Source: an uncultured Muribaculaceae bacterium
Lineage (GTDB): Bacteria > Bacteroidota > Bacteroidia > Bacteroidales > Muribaculaceae
DNA: 64,000 nucleotides
Direction of reading: 5' to 3'
NCBI GenBank assembly: GCA_910587475.1
Contig: CAJUMR010000001.1
Span: forward strand, 101,592 to 165,591
Positions 44,697 through 53,378 of the stretch are shown here, piece after piece (the first letter of the stretch is position 1; each line of letters starts with the position of its first letter). A model generated the notes under the pieces. It had not been told where the DNA came from. It was given only the letters and a program-made list of their open reading frames with translations, and ran no database searches. A program made the position numbers and the translations under genes.

Positions 44697-45341
44697 ATGA
44701 AATTGTCCAAAGCATGGCTGGCGGCGATCATAACGGTTGCAGTCATTCTCATCGATCAATTGATCAAAATATGGGTTAAAACCCGTATGTACTGGGGCGA
44801 GGATATCGAGATATTCTCATGGTTTCACATCCGCTTTGTCCAGAACAACGGCATGGCATTCGGCATGGAACTCGGAAGCAAGCTGTTTCTGACTCTGTTC
44901 CGCATTGTGGCCGTAGGTGTTCTCGGCTGGATTATCTGCCGTCTGTGCCGTCGCGACATCTATCCCAAAGGCTTCGTCGCTTGTGTGGCTCTTATCATGG
45001 CAGGAGCCGCCGGCAACATATTCGACTGCGTATTCTATGGAGAAATCTTCACAAACCCGTATCCTCCTCAGATCGCTCAGTTTGTCCCCTGGGGTGAAGG
45101 CTATTCGACGCTGTTCCACGGATTGGTGGTCGACATGTTCTACTTCCCGCTATTCTCTTTTCAATGGCCCGACTGGATGCCGCTGATCGCCGGACGCACA
45201 TTCTCGTTCTTTGATCCGGTTTTCAACTTCGCAGACGCTGCCATATCCGTAGGCATGATCATTCTGATTCTCTTCTACTCAAAATATCTTGGAGGTTCGC
45301 AGGCCGACAACACACCGCAGAAACAGGAAAACGAAAAATGA
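44697..45341 (+). CDS. lspA: Lipoprotein signal peptidase (signal peptidase II)
   Basis: Inner-membrane aspartyl protease that removes prolipoprotein signal peptides. The 214-aa protein has four membrane segments; catalytic aspartates lie in AGNIFDCVFYG and FNFADAAISVGM. It is longer than the E. coli protein (164 aa) because of a loop between helices 3 and 4 (FTNPYPPQIAQFVPWGEGYS), which is typical for Bacteroidota. Its stop overlaps the next gene by 4 bp. Confidence 0.95.
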   Translation: MKLSKAWLAAIITVAVILIDQLIKIWVKTRMYWGEDIEIFSWFHIRFVQNNGMAFGMELGSKLFLTLFRIVAVGVLGWIICRLCRRDIYPKGFVACVALIMAGAAGNIFDCVFYGEIFTNPYPPQIAQFVPWGEGYSTLFHGLVVDMFYFPLFSFQWPDWMPLIAGRTFSFFDPVFNFADAAISVGMIILILFYSKYLGGSQADNTPQKQENEK

Positions 45342-46165
45342 AACTATCAGGAGGAAAATACAGCGCCCTTTGTGCCGTCGCTTTGCTTGCTGCTTCATGC
45401 AGTAAAGTGCCGGGCTATGTAATTTCTCCCGACGAAATGGCTTCGTTGATCGCCGATATCCACATCGGCGAAGCTGTGATCGACCTCAACAGAGCCGACT
45501 ACCGCACAGACTCGTCCAAACTTGTCATGCTCCAGTCTGTGCTCGAACGCCACGGTGTGACAAAGCAGCAACTCGACACATCTTTCGACTGGTACGGTCA
45601 CAACATCACTTACTACATGGAGGTCTATGATAAGACGATCGAACTGCTCGAACGCCGCATCGCTGAGACCGGTAACCGCATCGCTGCTGAAAACATATCA
45701 TTTGCTGGCGACTCTGTCGACATCTGGGGACGGTCGCCATTCCTTGCCGTCAACCGGCTGTCGCCATCCAATTTCGTGACTTTCGCGATCTCTGAAGACG
45801 AAAACTGGGAAAAGGGCGACTCCTACACTTGGAGGGCAAAATTCACAAACAATGCCGGATCATCGGTCTGGGGTATCACTGCTGATTACGCCGACGGCAG
45901 CAAAGATATGCTCACAGAAGATCTGATGGGCGACGGTTGGCGCGAACTGCGTTTCATCGGCGACTCCGCCAAGACCGCGACCCGCATCTATGGTTACATA
46001 ATGATCGACCCGCGTGGAGCGACAACTGTCTGGGCCGACAGTCTGATGCTTATAAGAAACCGTCTGTCGCCGGATAACTACAACCAGCATTACCGCCAGC
46101 GGCAGATCACTCCGAAAAACCTCATCAAGGTTGATGAAGCAGAACGTACTGACAGCATTGAATAA
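45338..46165 (+). CDS. DUF4296 family lipoprotein
   Basis: A 275-aa predicted lipoprotein (lipobox LAASC, Cys21) of the DUF4296 family, recognised by the conserved first part ISPDEMASLIADIHIGEAVIDLN, and placed directly after lspA as in other Bacteroidota. The second half (about 135-250) is beta-rich and looks like a carbohydrate-binding-type sandwich; it is longer than the minimal DUF4296 protein. Function unknown. It overlaps lspA (ATGA) and the next small gene (TAATG), so the three are translationally coupled. Confidence 0.82.
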   Translation: MKLSGGKYSALCAVALLAASCSKVPGYVISPDEMASLIADIHIGEAVIDLNRADYRTDSSKLVMLQSVLERHGVTKQQLDTSFDWYGHNITYYMEVYDKTIELLERRIAETGNRIAAENISFAGDSVDIWGRSPFLAVNRLSPSNFVTFAISEDENWEKGDSYTWRAKFTNNAGSSVWGITADYADGSKDMLTEDLMGDGWRELRFIGDSAKTATRIYGYIMIDPRGATTVWADSLMLIRNRLSPDNYNQHYRQRQITPKNLIKVDEAERTDSIE

Positions 46166-46362
46166 TGACCGCCAAGCACATCCTCGCACATAAAATTATC
46201 TACCGCGGCAAAGAGTACACAATGTCAGTGGCAACAATTGAAAACAACCGTGTGACGGCTATCAAGCCGTTTGAGCGTGAAACCGCATCCACTGTATTCA
46301 TCTCCGGAAACGTGAGGCTTGATGAAACTCCACGATGTGTAAAAGTGACAAAATTGCCTTGA
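46165..46362 (+). CDS. small conserved-looking hypothetical protein
   Basis: A 65-aa protein (MTAKHILAHKIIYRGKEYTM...) that starts on the last base of the DUF4296 stop codon (TAATG). It is mostly beta strand, basic in its first half, with no signal peptide, membrane segment or motif I recognise. The tight coupling to DUF4296 and compatible codon use support translation; there is no hint of function. Confidence 0.6.
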   Translation: MTAKHILAHKIIYRGKEYTMSVATIENNRVTAIKPFERETASTVFISGNVRLDETPRCVKVTKLP

Positions 46363-46387
46363 TTAGCCATTTTTTGTCATAAAAAAG

Positions 46388-46417
46388 TTTGTAATAAAAA
46401 AAAAACGCGTATCTTTA
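46388..46417 (+). promoter_or_regulatory. promoter of the RND efflux operon
   Basis: TTTG (46388-46391), 18-bp spacer, TATCTTTA (46410-46417), one base off the -7 consensus; 27 bp before ATG 46445. Confidence 0.45.
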
Positions 46418-46444
46418 TCGCACAATTAATAAATCGTGCAGATC

Positions 46445-47521
46445 ATGAGATACACCAATCATATTCGGATGATGATGCCTGTCGCATTTTTTGCGATGAT
46501 ATCATGCTCCGGCCATGAAAAAATGCAATCCGAAGACAGCAGCAGCACATTGCAAGGCAGCGATGAACTGACTGCAGAAGTAGACACAATGACCTTGTGG
46601 TCGGCAGCGTTCACCAACGACGTTGTCAGCAACGGCAGAATCAAAGCGTCAGAATATGCCGACATAAATTTCCGGACATCTGAAATAATCGATGACATCT
46701 TCGTCCATAATGGCCAGCATGTGAAGAAAGGGCAGCAATTGGCGCGTCTCAACATGTTCAAACTCGACGCAGAAAAGACAAAACAGGAAGCGGCGCTCGC
46801 CCAGGCACGGCTTGAGATGCAGGATGTGCTTATCGGCCGCGGCTACAACCCCGAAGACCTTTCATCGGTGCCCGACGATGTAATGAAGCTTGCGCGCATA
46901 CGCAGCGGACTCGAACAGGCAGAAACGAACTATAATACAATTCTTAAAGACATCGAGAATGCCACGTTAACCGCGCCGTTCGACGGAGTGGTGGCCAACG
47001 TGAAAGGCTCCCGCCGTTCAATGGCGTCAATGTCAGAGCCATTCTGCCGCATCATCAACGACAACGTCATGGGTGTTGAATTTTCAATCCTTGAAAGCGA
47101 ACTTTCATACATCCACCCAGGCAGCAAAGTGGAGATAACCCCTTATAACGGAGGTGACAAACACTACGGCACTGTCTCTGAAATAAATCCCATGATTGAT
47201 GAAAGCGGCCATGTCAAGGTCAACGCAAAGCTCAACGGAGCCTCCGGTCTGATCGACGGCATGAATGTGAGAATACGCAGTTCTCAGAGCCTGGGCGACA
47301 GACTGATTGTGCCGAAGAGTGCAGTCGTGCTCCGCACGGGACGACAGGTAGCATTTACTTATGAAGACGGCAAAGCCATGTGGAATTACGTGACGACAGG
47401 CCTCGAAAATCTCGACAGCTATGAAATCACCGACGGCCTCACTGAAGGCGTCGTGCTGATCATCAGCGGAAATGAAAACCTCGCCCACGAGGCACCTGTG
47501 AAGCTGATCGAGAAGCAGTGA
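46445..47521 (+). CDS. RND efflux periplasmic adaptor (membrane-fusion) lipoprotein
   Basis: A 358-aa HlyD/AcrA-like adaptor. It has a lipobox (AMISC, acylated Cys) and the biotinyl-lipoyl half-motifs IFVHNGQHVKKGQQLARL and TLTAPFDGVVANVKG, separated by a short helical hairpin, then a beta-barrel domain. It bridges the inner-membrane permease(s) and the TolC channel encoded downstream. ATG 46445 is preferred to an in-frame GTG at 46436. First gene of a five-gene operon. Confidence 0.92.
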   Translation: MRYTNHIRMMMPVAFFAMISCSGHEKMQSEDSSSTLQGSDELTAEVDTMTLWSAAFTNDVVSNGRIKASEYADINFRTSEIIDDIFVHNGQHVKKGQQLARLNMFKLDAEKTKQEAALAQARLEMQDVLIGRGYNPEDLSSVPDDVMKLARIRSGLEQAETNYNTILKDIENATLTAPFDGVVANVKGSRRSMASMSEPFCRIINDNVMGVEFSILESELSYIHPGSKVEITPYNGGDKHYGTVSEINPMIDESGHVKVNAKLNGASGLIDGMNVRIRSSQSLGDRLIVPKSAVVLRTGRQVAFTYEDGKAMWNYVTTGLENLDSYEITDGLTEGVVLIISGNENLAHEAPVKLIEKQ

Positions 47522-47560
47522 TCGATAACATTCCTGAAACAACCATAAACCTATCTGCCC

Positions 47561-48712
47561 ATGAAAAAATATGCACTATTGGTTATTGGCTGCGTAAGTG
47601 TAGGCGCATGCACAGACAACAATGCCGGTGACTCTGATATTAAAACCGTTCAGTTCGAACGATATTTCGACAAAGCAGACTTTGACAATCTCTCAGGAAA
47701 AATTGAAGTCATAGACATCTTCCGGCCGGAGTTTACCGACAGCACCATGTTCACCATGCCTGATCTTGCGGCAATACACGACGGTAAGGCTTACGTCCAT
47801 GAAGACGAATGGATGGCAGAATTCGACTATCCGTCGGGCAAACTGATCAAAGCGTTCAACCGCAAGGGTGGAGGCCCCGAAGAATACATGGATTCTTATT
47901 ATGCCTACTTTTCGCCGGCCTCTGATGGATGGACTGTCGTCGATGCCAACTTCAACCGCGACAATCTGAAACAATATGATCATGACGGCAATTATCTAAG
48001 AACCACAGTCAACGACACCATACAGAGTCTATCGCCGCTACCCGACGGAGGATGGCTTGCATATAACCGCAGCTACTCAACAAAAAACGGCTTCGAAAAA
48101 GTCCGTGAAAAAAAAGTCTATCAATACGATCCTGACTGGAATCTTGTCAACACTTACGTCCTCAACGAACGTCGGTGGGCCGAACCCGGATCAGACCGCA
48201 TGGATGCAGTCATGAACTACAACGGCCAAAGCTACATTCACGACAACGACTCAATCTACAGATTAGACACTGACAATCACACAGCTGTGCCGGTGATAGC
48301 ATTGGATCTCGGCAAACATTACTGCGACTGGGGCAGTCTCGAAACCTACGAAGAGATCCGGGAAGCTTTTAGAAAATATATCTATATATCGTCGCCTATA
48401 TTCAACTCCCGCTATCTTTTTGCCAGCTACTCGTTTGATGACGACGACAACACGATGCGCTACGATGTTTATGATCTCGACAACGGTGAACTCATCTACC
48501 GCCGGACACAGCAATTGGGCGAAGACTACAGCCTATGCAACACCTTAGAAGGCATACCCGTTGAAATCGATGGTCAGACAGCGTTAGGCTGGCCGGTCGA
48601 ATATGTCGGAGACGATTCGTTCTATGTGATAGTCGCATCCGACGAAATGGCCCGCATCAGCGACACAGATGCAATTAATCCGATCTTTTTAAAAATTAAA
48701 ATCAAAGACTGA
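47561..48712 (+). CDS. 6-bladed beta-propeller lipoprotein
   Basis: A 383-aa lipoprotein (VGAC, Cys17) with a repeated beta-propeller pattern: blades such as DGKAYVHEDEWMAEFDYPSGKLIKAF, DNLKQYDHDGNYLRTT and KKVYQYDPDWNLVNTYVL. It belongs to the Bacteroidota group annotated as 6-bladed beta-propeller proteins. It lies inside the RND operon, 39 bp after the adaptor and 5 bp before the first permease, so it may act in the periplasm with the pump, for example as a sensor or accessory subunit. That role is inference. Confidence 0.8.
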   Translation: MKKYALLVIGCVSVGACTDNNAGDSDIKTVQFERYFDKADFDNLSGKIEVIDIFRPEFTDSTMFTMPDLAAIHDGKAYVHEDEWMAEFDYPSGKLIKAFNRKGGGPEEYMDSYYAYFSPASDGWTVVDANFNRDNLKQYDHDGNYLRTTVNDTIQSLSPLPDGGWLAYNRSYSTKNGFEKVREKKVYQYDPDWNLVNTYVLNERRWAEPGSDRMDAVMNYNGQSYIHDNDSIYRLDTDNHTAVPVIALDLGKHYCDWGSLETYEEIREAFRKYIYISSPIFNSRYLFASYSFDDDDNTMRYDVYDLDNGELIYRRTQQLGEDYSLCNTLEGIPVEIDGQTALGWPVEYVGDDSFYVIVASDEMARISDTDAINPIFLKIKIKD

Positions 48713-48717
48713 CTCTA

Positions 48718-51700
48718 ATGGTCGAATTTCTGCTGAAACGCCCGATTGCGGTCATCATGGCATTTTTGGCGGTGGTGATCCTTGGTTGCGTGACATTTGT
48801 CACACTTCCCGTATCGTTGCTACCCGACGTGGCCATACCCCATATATCCGTACAGGTAACAGGGGAGAACATGTCTGCCCGAGAGCTCGAAAATTCAATG
48901 GTGACTCCACTGCGGCGGCAACTGATGCAGGTGTCTGGCCTCAGCGACATCGACAGTGAGACCCGCGATGCCTCTGCTGTAATCAATCTCACGATGGATT
49001 ACGGCGTAAACACCGACTTGGCGTTCATTGAGGTGAACGAGAAGATCGACGCCGCCATGAATTCACTCCCACGCGATGCGTCAAGACCCAAAGCCATCAA
49101 GGCGAGCGCCACCGACATTCCGGTCGTCTATCTACAGATGACTCTTAACGGCGAGGAAAACGACGATCGTTTCATCGAAATGTGTGATGTCGCCGATAAC
49201 ATCGTCCGTCGTCGGCTTGAGCAGCTTCAGGAGGTGTCGATGGTCGATGTCACAGGCATATCGGGTAAGGAACTCCGTCTGCAACCCGACAAGGGCTACA
49301 TGCAATCGGCCGGAATAACGACCGCCGACATAGAGAACATACTCAATGCCAACAATGCCGAACCCGGCAGCATGACTGTTCGCGACGGATACTACGAATA
49401 CAACATCCATATCTCCAATCAGCTGCGCACTCCCGATGATGTGAAGGATGTAAGGCTGATGAAAAGAGGCCGCATGCATCGGCTTGGCGATTTCTGCAAA
49501 GTCGAAACAGTAGAAAAAATGCCGTCGGGCTATTCGACCTACAACGGACGCCGTGCAGTGACCATGGCCGTCATCAAGCACGACGCGGAAAGCATGGATG
49601 CTATGGAAGAAGCGGTCGATAAAACGATCAGCTATTTTTCGGCAAAGTATCCCGACATATCGTTCAGCAAGAGCCGCAGTCAGACCCAGTTGCTCGATTT
49701 TACGATCAACAATCTCGAGCAGAACCTTATACTGGGGCTTATCCTGGTGTTTGTGGTGTGTGCGCTGTTCATGCGCAGCATACGTCTGCCATTTGTGATC
49801 GGCATCACGATCATAGTAGCAGTGATTATCACCTTCCTGCTGTTTTATTTCTTCCATGTTTCGATCAACATCATTTCGCTCGCCGGTCTCATACTTGCCG
49901 TCGGCATGATGATCGACAATTCGGTTATTGTCGCCGAGAACATCACCCAATACCGCCGCCGCGGCTATTCACTGATGCAGAGTTGTATCGCAGGCACAAA
50001 CGAGATGATCACCCCGATGCTAAGCTCGTCGCTGACAACAGTGGCTGTGTTCGTGCCGCTGGTGTTCATGAGCGGCATTGCCGGAGCGATATTTTCCGAT
50101 CAGGCCTTCGCGATAACCGCCGGTCTGGCAGCATCGTACATAGTCGGTATCACCCTGATGCCTGTGCTCTATAAAATTTTCTTCAAGAACAAGAAACAGG
50201 CGGATGTGGCAGAAACTGCGGCCGAAGATCCTGACAATACGGCACTTACGCGGTGGTACGACCGTGGAATAGATTTTGTATTCAAGCACACGGGGCTGTC
50301 GATAGCTTTCATTATCATAACGATCGCAGCCATTTTCCCGCTGTTCGGAGTGCTCGACACAGAGCGCATGCCCGACATCGACAGCAGTGAGACCATGCTC
50401 ACCATCGACTGGAACGAGAATATCAATATTGATGAAAACCGGCGTCGCACCGACGAGCTGGTCGAAACAGCCCGATCTCTGATGGTGGAGCACTCTGCCT
50501 ATATCGGCACCCAGGATTTCATGCTGAATGATCAGAACGATCAGGGAGTGTCGGAAGCTGAGCTATATATACGCACAGCGACTCCCGACAGTCTGGAATT
50601 GCTTAAAGAGACATTGACAAACGAATTGCTCAGCAATCACAAAGGCAGCACCTTTGAATTTGCAGCCCCTACCAATGTTTTTGAAAAAGTGTTCTCGTCC
50701 AACGAAGCGCCTTTCGAGGCCCGTCTGACCCTGCGGTCGGGCAATGTGCCATCGGCAGTCGATCTCTCGACACAGATGCGTGACCGTATCGCATCATTGA
50801 CCGACAAACCCGTGCAAGAAATTGCCATGCGCAAGCAAATCAACATCACTCCCGATCAGGAATTGCTGGCTATCTACGGCGTTGACAACAGCGAGGTACA
50901 ACGCTCGTTGAGATCTTCGTTCAAAGGCTTGCAGGCAACGACGCTACAATCGTACCAGGAATATATCCCCATCCAGATCTCCGATCAGGAACAAAGTGTG
51001 GAGGAGGTGCTGTCGACGACATTGGTAAAGTCTTACATCTCATCCAACGGAAAGGCTTCAGAAGTGCCTCTGAAATCACTTGTCAGCACATCGTCGAGCA
51101 AGGACTTCAAGAGCATCCGCTCCGACGAAAGGGGAGAATATATACCTGTGGCTCTCGACATTACAGCCTCGGAAGCCGGCAAGATGTCAGAGATGATCAA
51201 ATCGGAAGTCAACAATGAGGGCAGTTTCGACGTATCGTTCACCGGATCGGTGTTCTCCAATACCAAAATGATGCAAGAACTCACAGTGATCCTGCTTGTG
51301 TCGCTGATGATGATGTATTTCATCTTATGCGCTCAACTCGAAAGCTTCGTCCAGCCTCTTGTAGTGCTGCTTGAAATACCGATCGACATAACATTTGCAC
51401 TGCTCAGCCTCTGGATTTTCGGTCAGACTCTCAACCTTATGTCTGCGATCGGCATCATTGTGACATGCGGTATTGTGGTCAATGACTCCATCCTTAAACT
51501 CGATGCAATCAACGAACTCCGCAAAACGGGCATGCCTCTCATGAACGCTATCCACACTGCCGGACAGCGACGTCTCAAACCGATAATAATGACATCTCTG
51601 ACAACGATCTTCGCTATGGTTCCGGTGCTGTTTACGTCCGACATGGGTTCAGAACTGCAACGTCCGCTCGCCATAGCCATGATCGGATCGATGATAGTCG

Positions 51701-51768
51701 GCACACTTGTCAGCATATTCATCATCCCGCTTGTCTACTATCTCATTTATAACCGTTCAAAACGTTAA
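48718..51768 (+). CDS. RND efflux permease (first of two)
   Basis: A 1016-aa resistance-nodulation-division transporter with 12 membrane helices in two repeats and two large periplasmic loops. TM1 is VIMAFLAVVILGCVTFVTLPVSLLPD; the TM4 proton-relay Asp is in AVGMMIDNSVIVAENIT; TM10-11 show GIVVNDSILKLDAIN and RRLKPIIMTSLTTI. It groups with hydrophobe/amphiphile (HAE-like) pumps rather than heavy-metal pumps. Substrate unknown. TolC and a second permease follow. Confidence 0.93.
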   Translation: MVEFLLKRPIAVIMAFLAVVILGCVTFVTLPVSLLPDVAIPHISVQVTGENMSARELENSMVTPLRRQLMQVSGLSDIDSETRDASAVINLTMDYGVNTDLAFIEVNEKIDAAMNSLPRDASRPKAIKASATDIPVVYLQMTLNGEENDDRFIEMCDVADNIVRRRLEQLQEVSMVDVTGISGKELRLQPDKGYMQSAGITTADIENILNANNAEPGSMTVRDGYYEYNIHISNQLRTPDDVKDVRLMKRGRMHRLGDFCKVETVEKMPSGYSTYNGRRAVTMAVIKHDAESMDAMEEAVDKTISYFSAKYPDISFSKSRSQTQLLDFTINNLEQNLILGLILVFVVCALFMRSIRLPFVIGITIIVAVIITFLLFYFFHVSINIISLAGLILAVGMMIDNSVIVAENITQYRRRGYSLMQSCIAGTNEMITPMLSSSLTTVAVFVPLVFMSGIAGAIFSDQAFAITAGLAASYIVGITLMPVLYKIFFKNKKQADVAETAAEDPDNTALTRWYDRGIDFVFKHTGLSIAFIIITIAAIFPLFGVLDTERMPDIDSSETMLTIDWNENINIDENRRRTDELVETARSLMVEHSAYIGTQDFMLNDQNDQGVSEAELYIRTATPDSLELLKETLTNELLSNHKGSTFEFAAPTNVFEKVFSSNEAPFEARLTLRSGNVPSAVDLSTQMRDRIASLTDKPVQEIAMRKQINITPDQELLAIYGVDNSEVQRSLRSSFKGLQATTLQSYQEYIPIQISDQEQSVEEVLSTTLVKSYISSNGKASEVPLKSLVSTSSSKDFKSIRSDERGEYIPVALDITASEAGKMSEMIKSEVNNEGSFDVSFTGSVFSNTKMMQELTVILLVSLMMMYFILCAQLESFVQPLVVLLEIPIDITFALLSLWIFGQTLNLMSAIGIIVTCGIVVNDSILKLDAINELRKTGMPLMNAIHTAGQRRLKPIIMTSLTTIFAMVPVLFTSDMGSELQRPLAIAMIGSMIVGTLVSIFIIPLVYYLIYNRSKR

Positions 51769-51890
51769 ACGCCATGATTATCAAAGCACATCATTTTCTT
51801 TACGCCCAAATATGCGCCATGATTGGACGCGACAACAGGTGAGCTATACGGACGCGATGACAACGACAATATAATACGCCTAAACATCAA

Positions 51891-53378
51891 ATGAAAAGAC
51901 TATATATCGCAATATTAGCGGTGCTTGCCACAGCAGCACCATTATATGCCCAGCGCAAGGTGACACTTGATCTGCAATCGGCAATACGACTTGCCAATGA
52001 CTCGTCGCTGACAGCATTCAGGTATCAGAATCTCTACGCTTCGAATTATTGGCAATGGCGGACATTCAAAGCCAATCGCCTTCCGAGCCTGTCGCTCAAC
52101 GTGATGCCGGCCCAATATAACCGATATATCACCCAGCGCTATAATTCGGAAGAGGATATCGACGTGTTCCGCAGTCAGCAGATCTACATGGCGTCGGCAG
52201 GCTTGACACTTAACCAGAATGTCGATTTCCTCGGCGGATCGTTCTATCTTGAAAGTGATCTCGAATACATGCGCAACTTCGGCAACTATACGAGCAATCA
52301 ATTCTCCAGCATACCGGTCAGAATGGGCTACCGCCAGTCGCTCATCGGTTTCAACCAATTCAAATGGGAAAAAAAGATCGAGCCGATCAAGTATGAAAAA
52401 GCCAAACGAGAGTTTATCTACAACATGGAAAGTGTGTCGGAGCAAGTGGTATCGTACTTTTTCGCTCTCGCTCTGGCTCAATCGGAATATCGTCTCGCCG
52501 TGGAAAATATGTCGTCGAGCGACACTCTCTACACCATCGGCGAGCGCCGCTACAAGATTGCAGCCATATCGCAAGCCGATCTCCTGACCCTCAAACTTGA
52601 CAAGGTCAACGCCGAAAACACTCTTGAAAACGCATTGATCAGCGTGAAAAGAGCGCGCTTTGCGCTGGCATCTTATCTCGGGATGGACACTGAGACCGAG
52701 ATAGATGTAATCTTGCCTGGCAAGCCTCAGGCAATGAACATACCTCTCGATATGGCTCTGGAGCATGCCCGTTCCAACAATCCGACCTTGCTCGGTCACC
52801 GGCAGACCGTGCTCGAGGCTCAGCGCGACATGAGCAGAGCCAAGGCAGAGGCGCGTTTCAATGCATCGGTCAATGCAAGCGTCGGGTTCAACCAAGTGGC
52901 TAACAAGATCAAAGACGCCTATAATAATCTCCTGCGCCAGGACTTGGTGTCAGTGTCGGTGTCGATCCCGCTCGTCGATTGGGGCGTTCGCCGTGGCAAG
53001 GTGAATATAGCCAAAAACACACTCACTGTGGCTGAAATCGCAGCCCGTCAGGAGGAGCTGTCGGTAGATCAGGATGTGACGATGACAGTCAACGATTTTG
53101 CAACTCAACAGCGTATGGTAGCGAGCGCCGTTGAAGCTCTCGACCTCGCCGACATGGCCTACAGCCAGACACGTCAACGGTTTATAATCGGCAAAGCCGA
53201 CATCAACAGTCTTACTCTGGCGCATAACCGCCAGCAGGAGGCAAGTAAAAATTATATCAGCTCGCTGCAGAACTATTGGCTCAGCTACTATAAGATACGC
53301 AAACTGACGATGTTTGACTTCGAGCAGAATATTCCTATCGCAATAGCTTTTGACCGTGAAATCGGAGTTGAAGAATGA
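51891..53378 (+). CDS. TolC family outer-membrane efflux protein
   Basis: A 495-aa outer-membrane factor with a signal peptide ending at LYAQ and two internally repeated OEP regions (about 30-250 and 270-480) of long alpha-hairpins, for example ISQADLLTLKLDKVNAENTLENALIS and the matching GKADINSLTLAHNRQQEASKNYI. Forms the exit duct of the RND system. The 122-bp gap before it holds no convincing gene or promoter. Its stop overlaps the second permease start (ATGA). Confidence 0.92.
   Translation: MKRLYIAILAVLATAAPLYAQRKVTLDLQSAIRLANDSSLTAFRYQNLYASNYWQWRTFKANRLPSLSLNVMPAQYNRYITQRYNSEEDIDVFRSQQIYMASAGLTLNQNVDFLGGSFYLESDLEYMRNFGNYTSNQFSSIPVRMGYRQSLIGFNQFKWEKKIEPIKYEKAKREFIYNMESVSEQVVSYFFALALAQSEYRLAVENMSSSDTLYTIGERRYKIAAISQADLLTLKLDKVNAENTLENALISVKRARFALASYLGMDTETEIDVILPGKPQAMNIPLDMALEHARSNNPTLLGHRQTVLEAQRDMSRAKAEARFNASVNASVGFNQVANKIKDAYNNLLRQDLVSVSVSIPLVDWGVRRGKVNIAKNTLTVAEIAARQEELSVDQDVTMTVNDFATQQRMVASAVEALDLADMAYSQTRQRFIIGKADINSLTLAHNRQQEASKNYISSLQNYWLSYYKIRKLTMFDFEQNIPIAIAFDREIGVEE

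Noticed and set aside
51774..51842. 22-codon frame between the first RND permease and TolC
   Set aside because: Too short, no ribosome-binding context or family; the gap is simply an intercistronic space.
51942..52895. 317-codon open frame antisense to the TolC gene (and similar ones in the RND permeases, e.g. 49132-49950 and 55010-55732)
   Set aside because: All are inside well-supported genes on the other strand and encode no recognisable protein.
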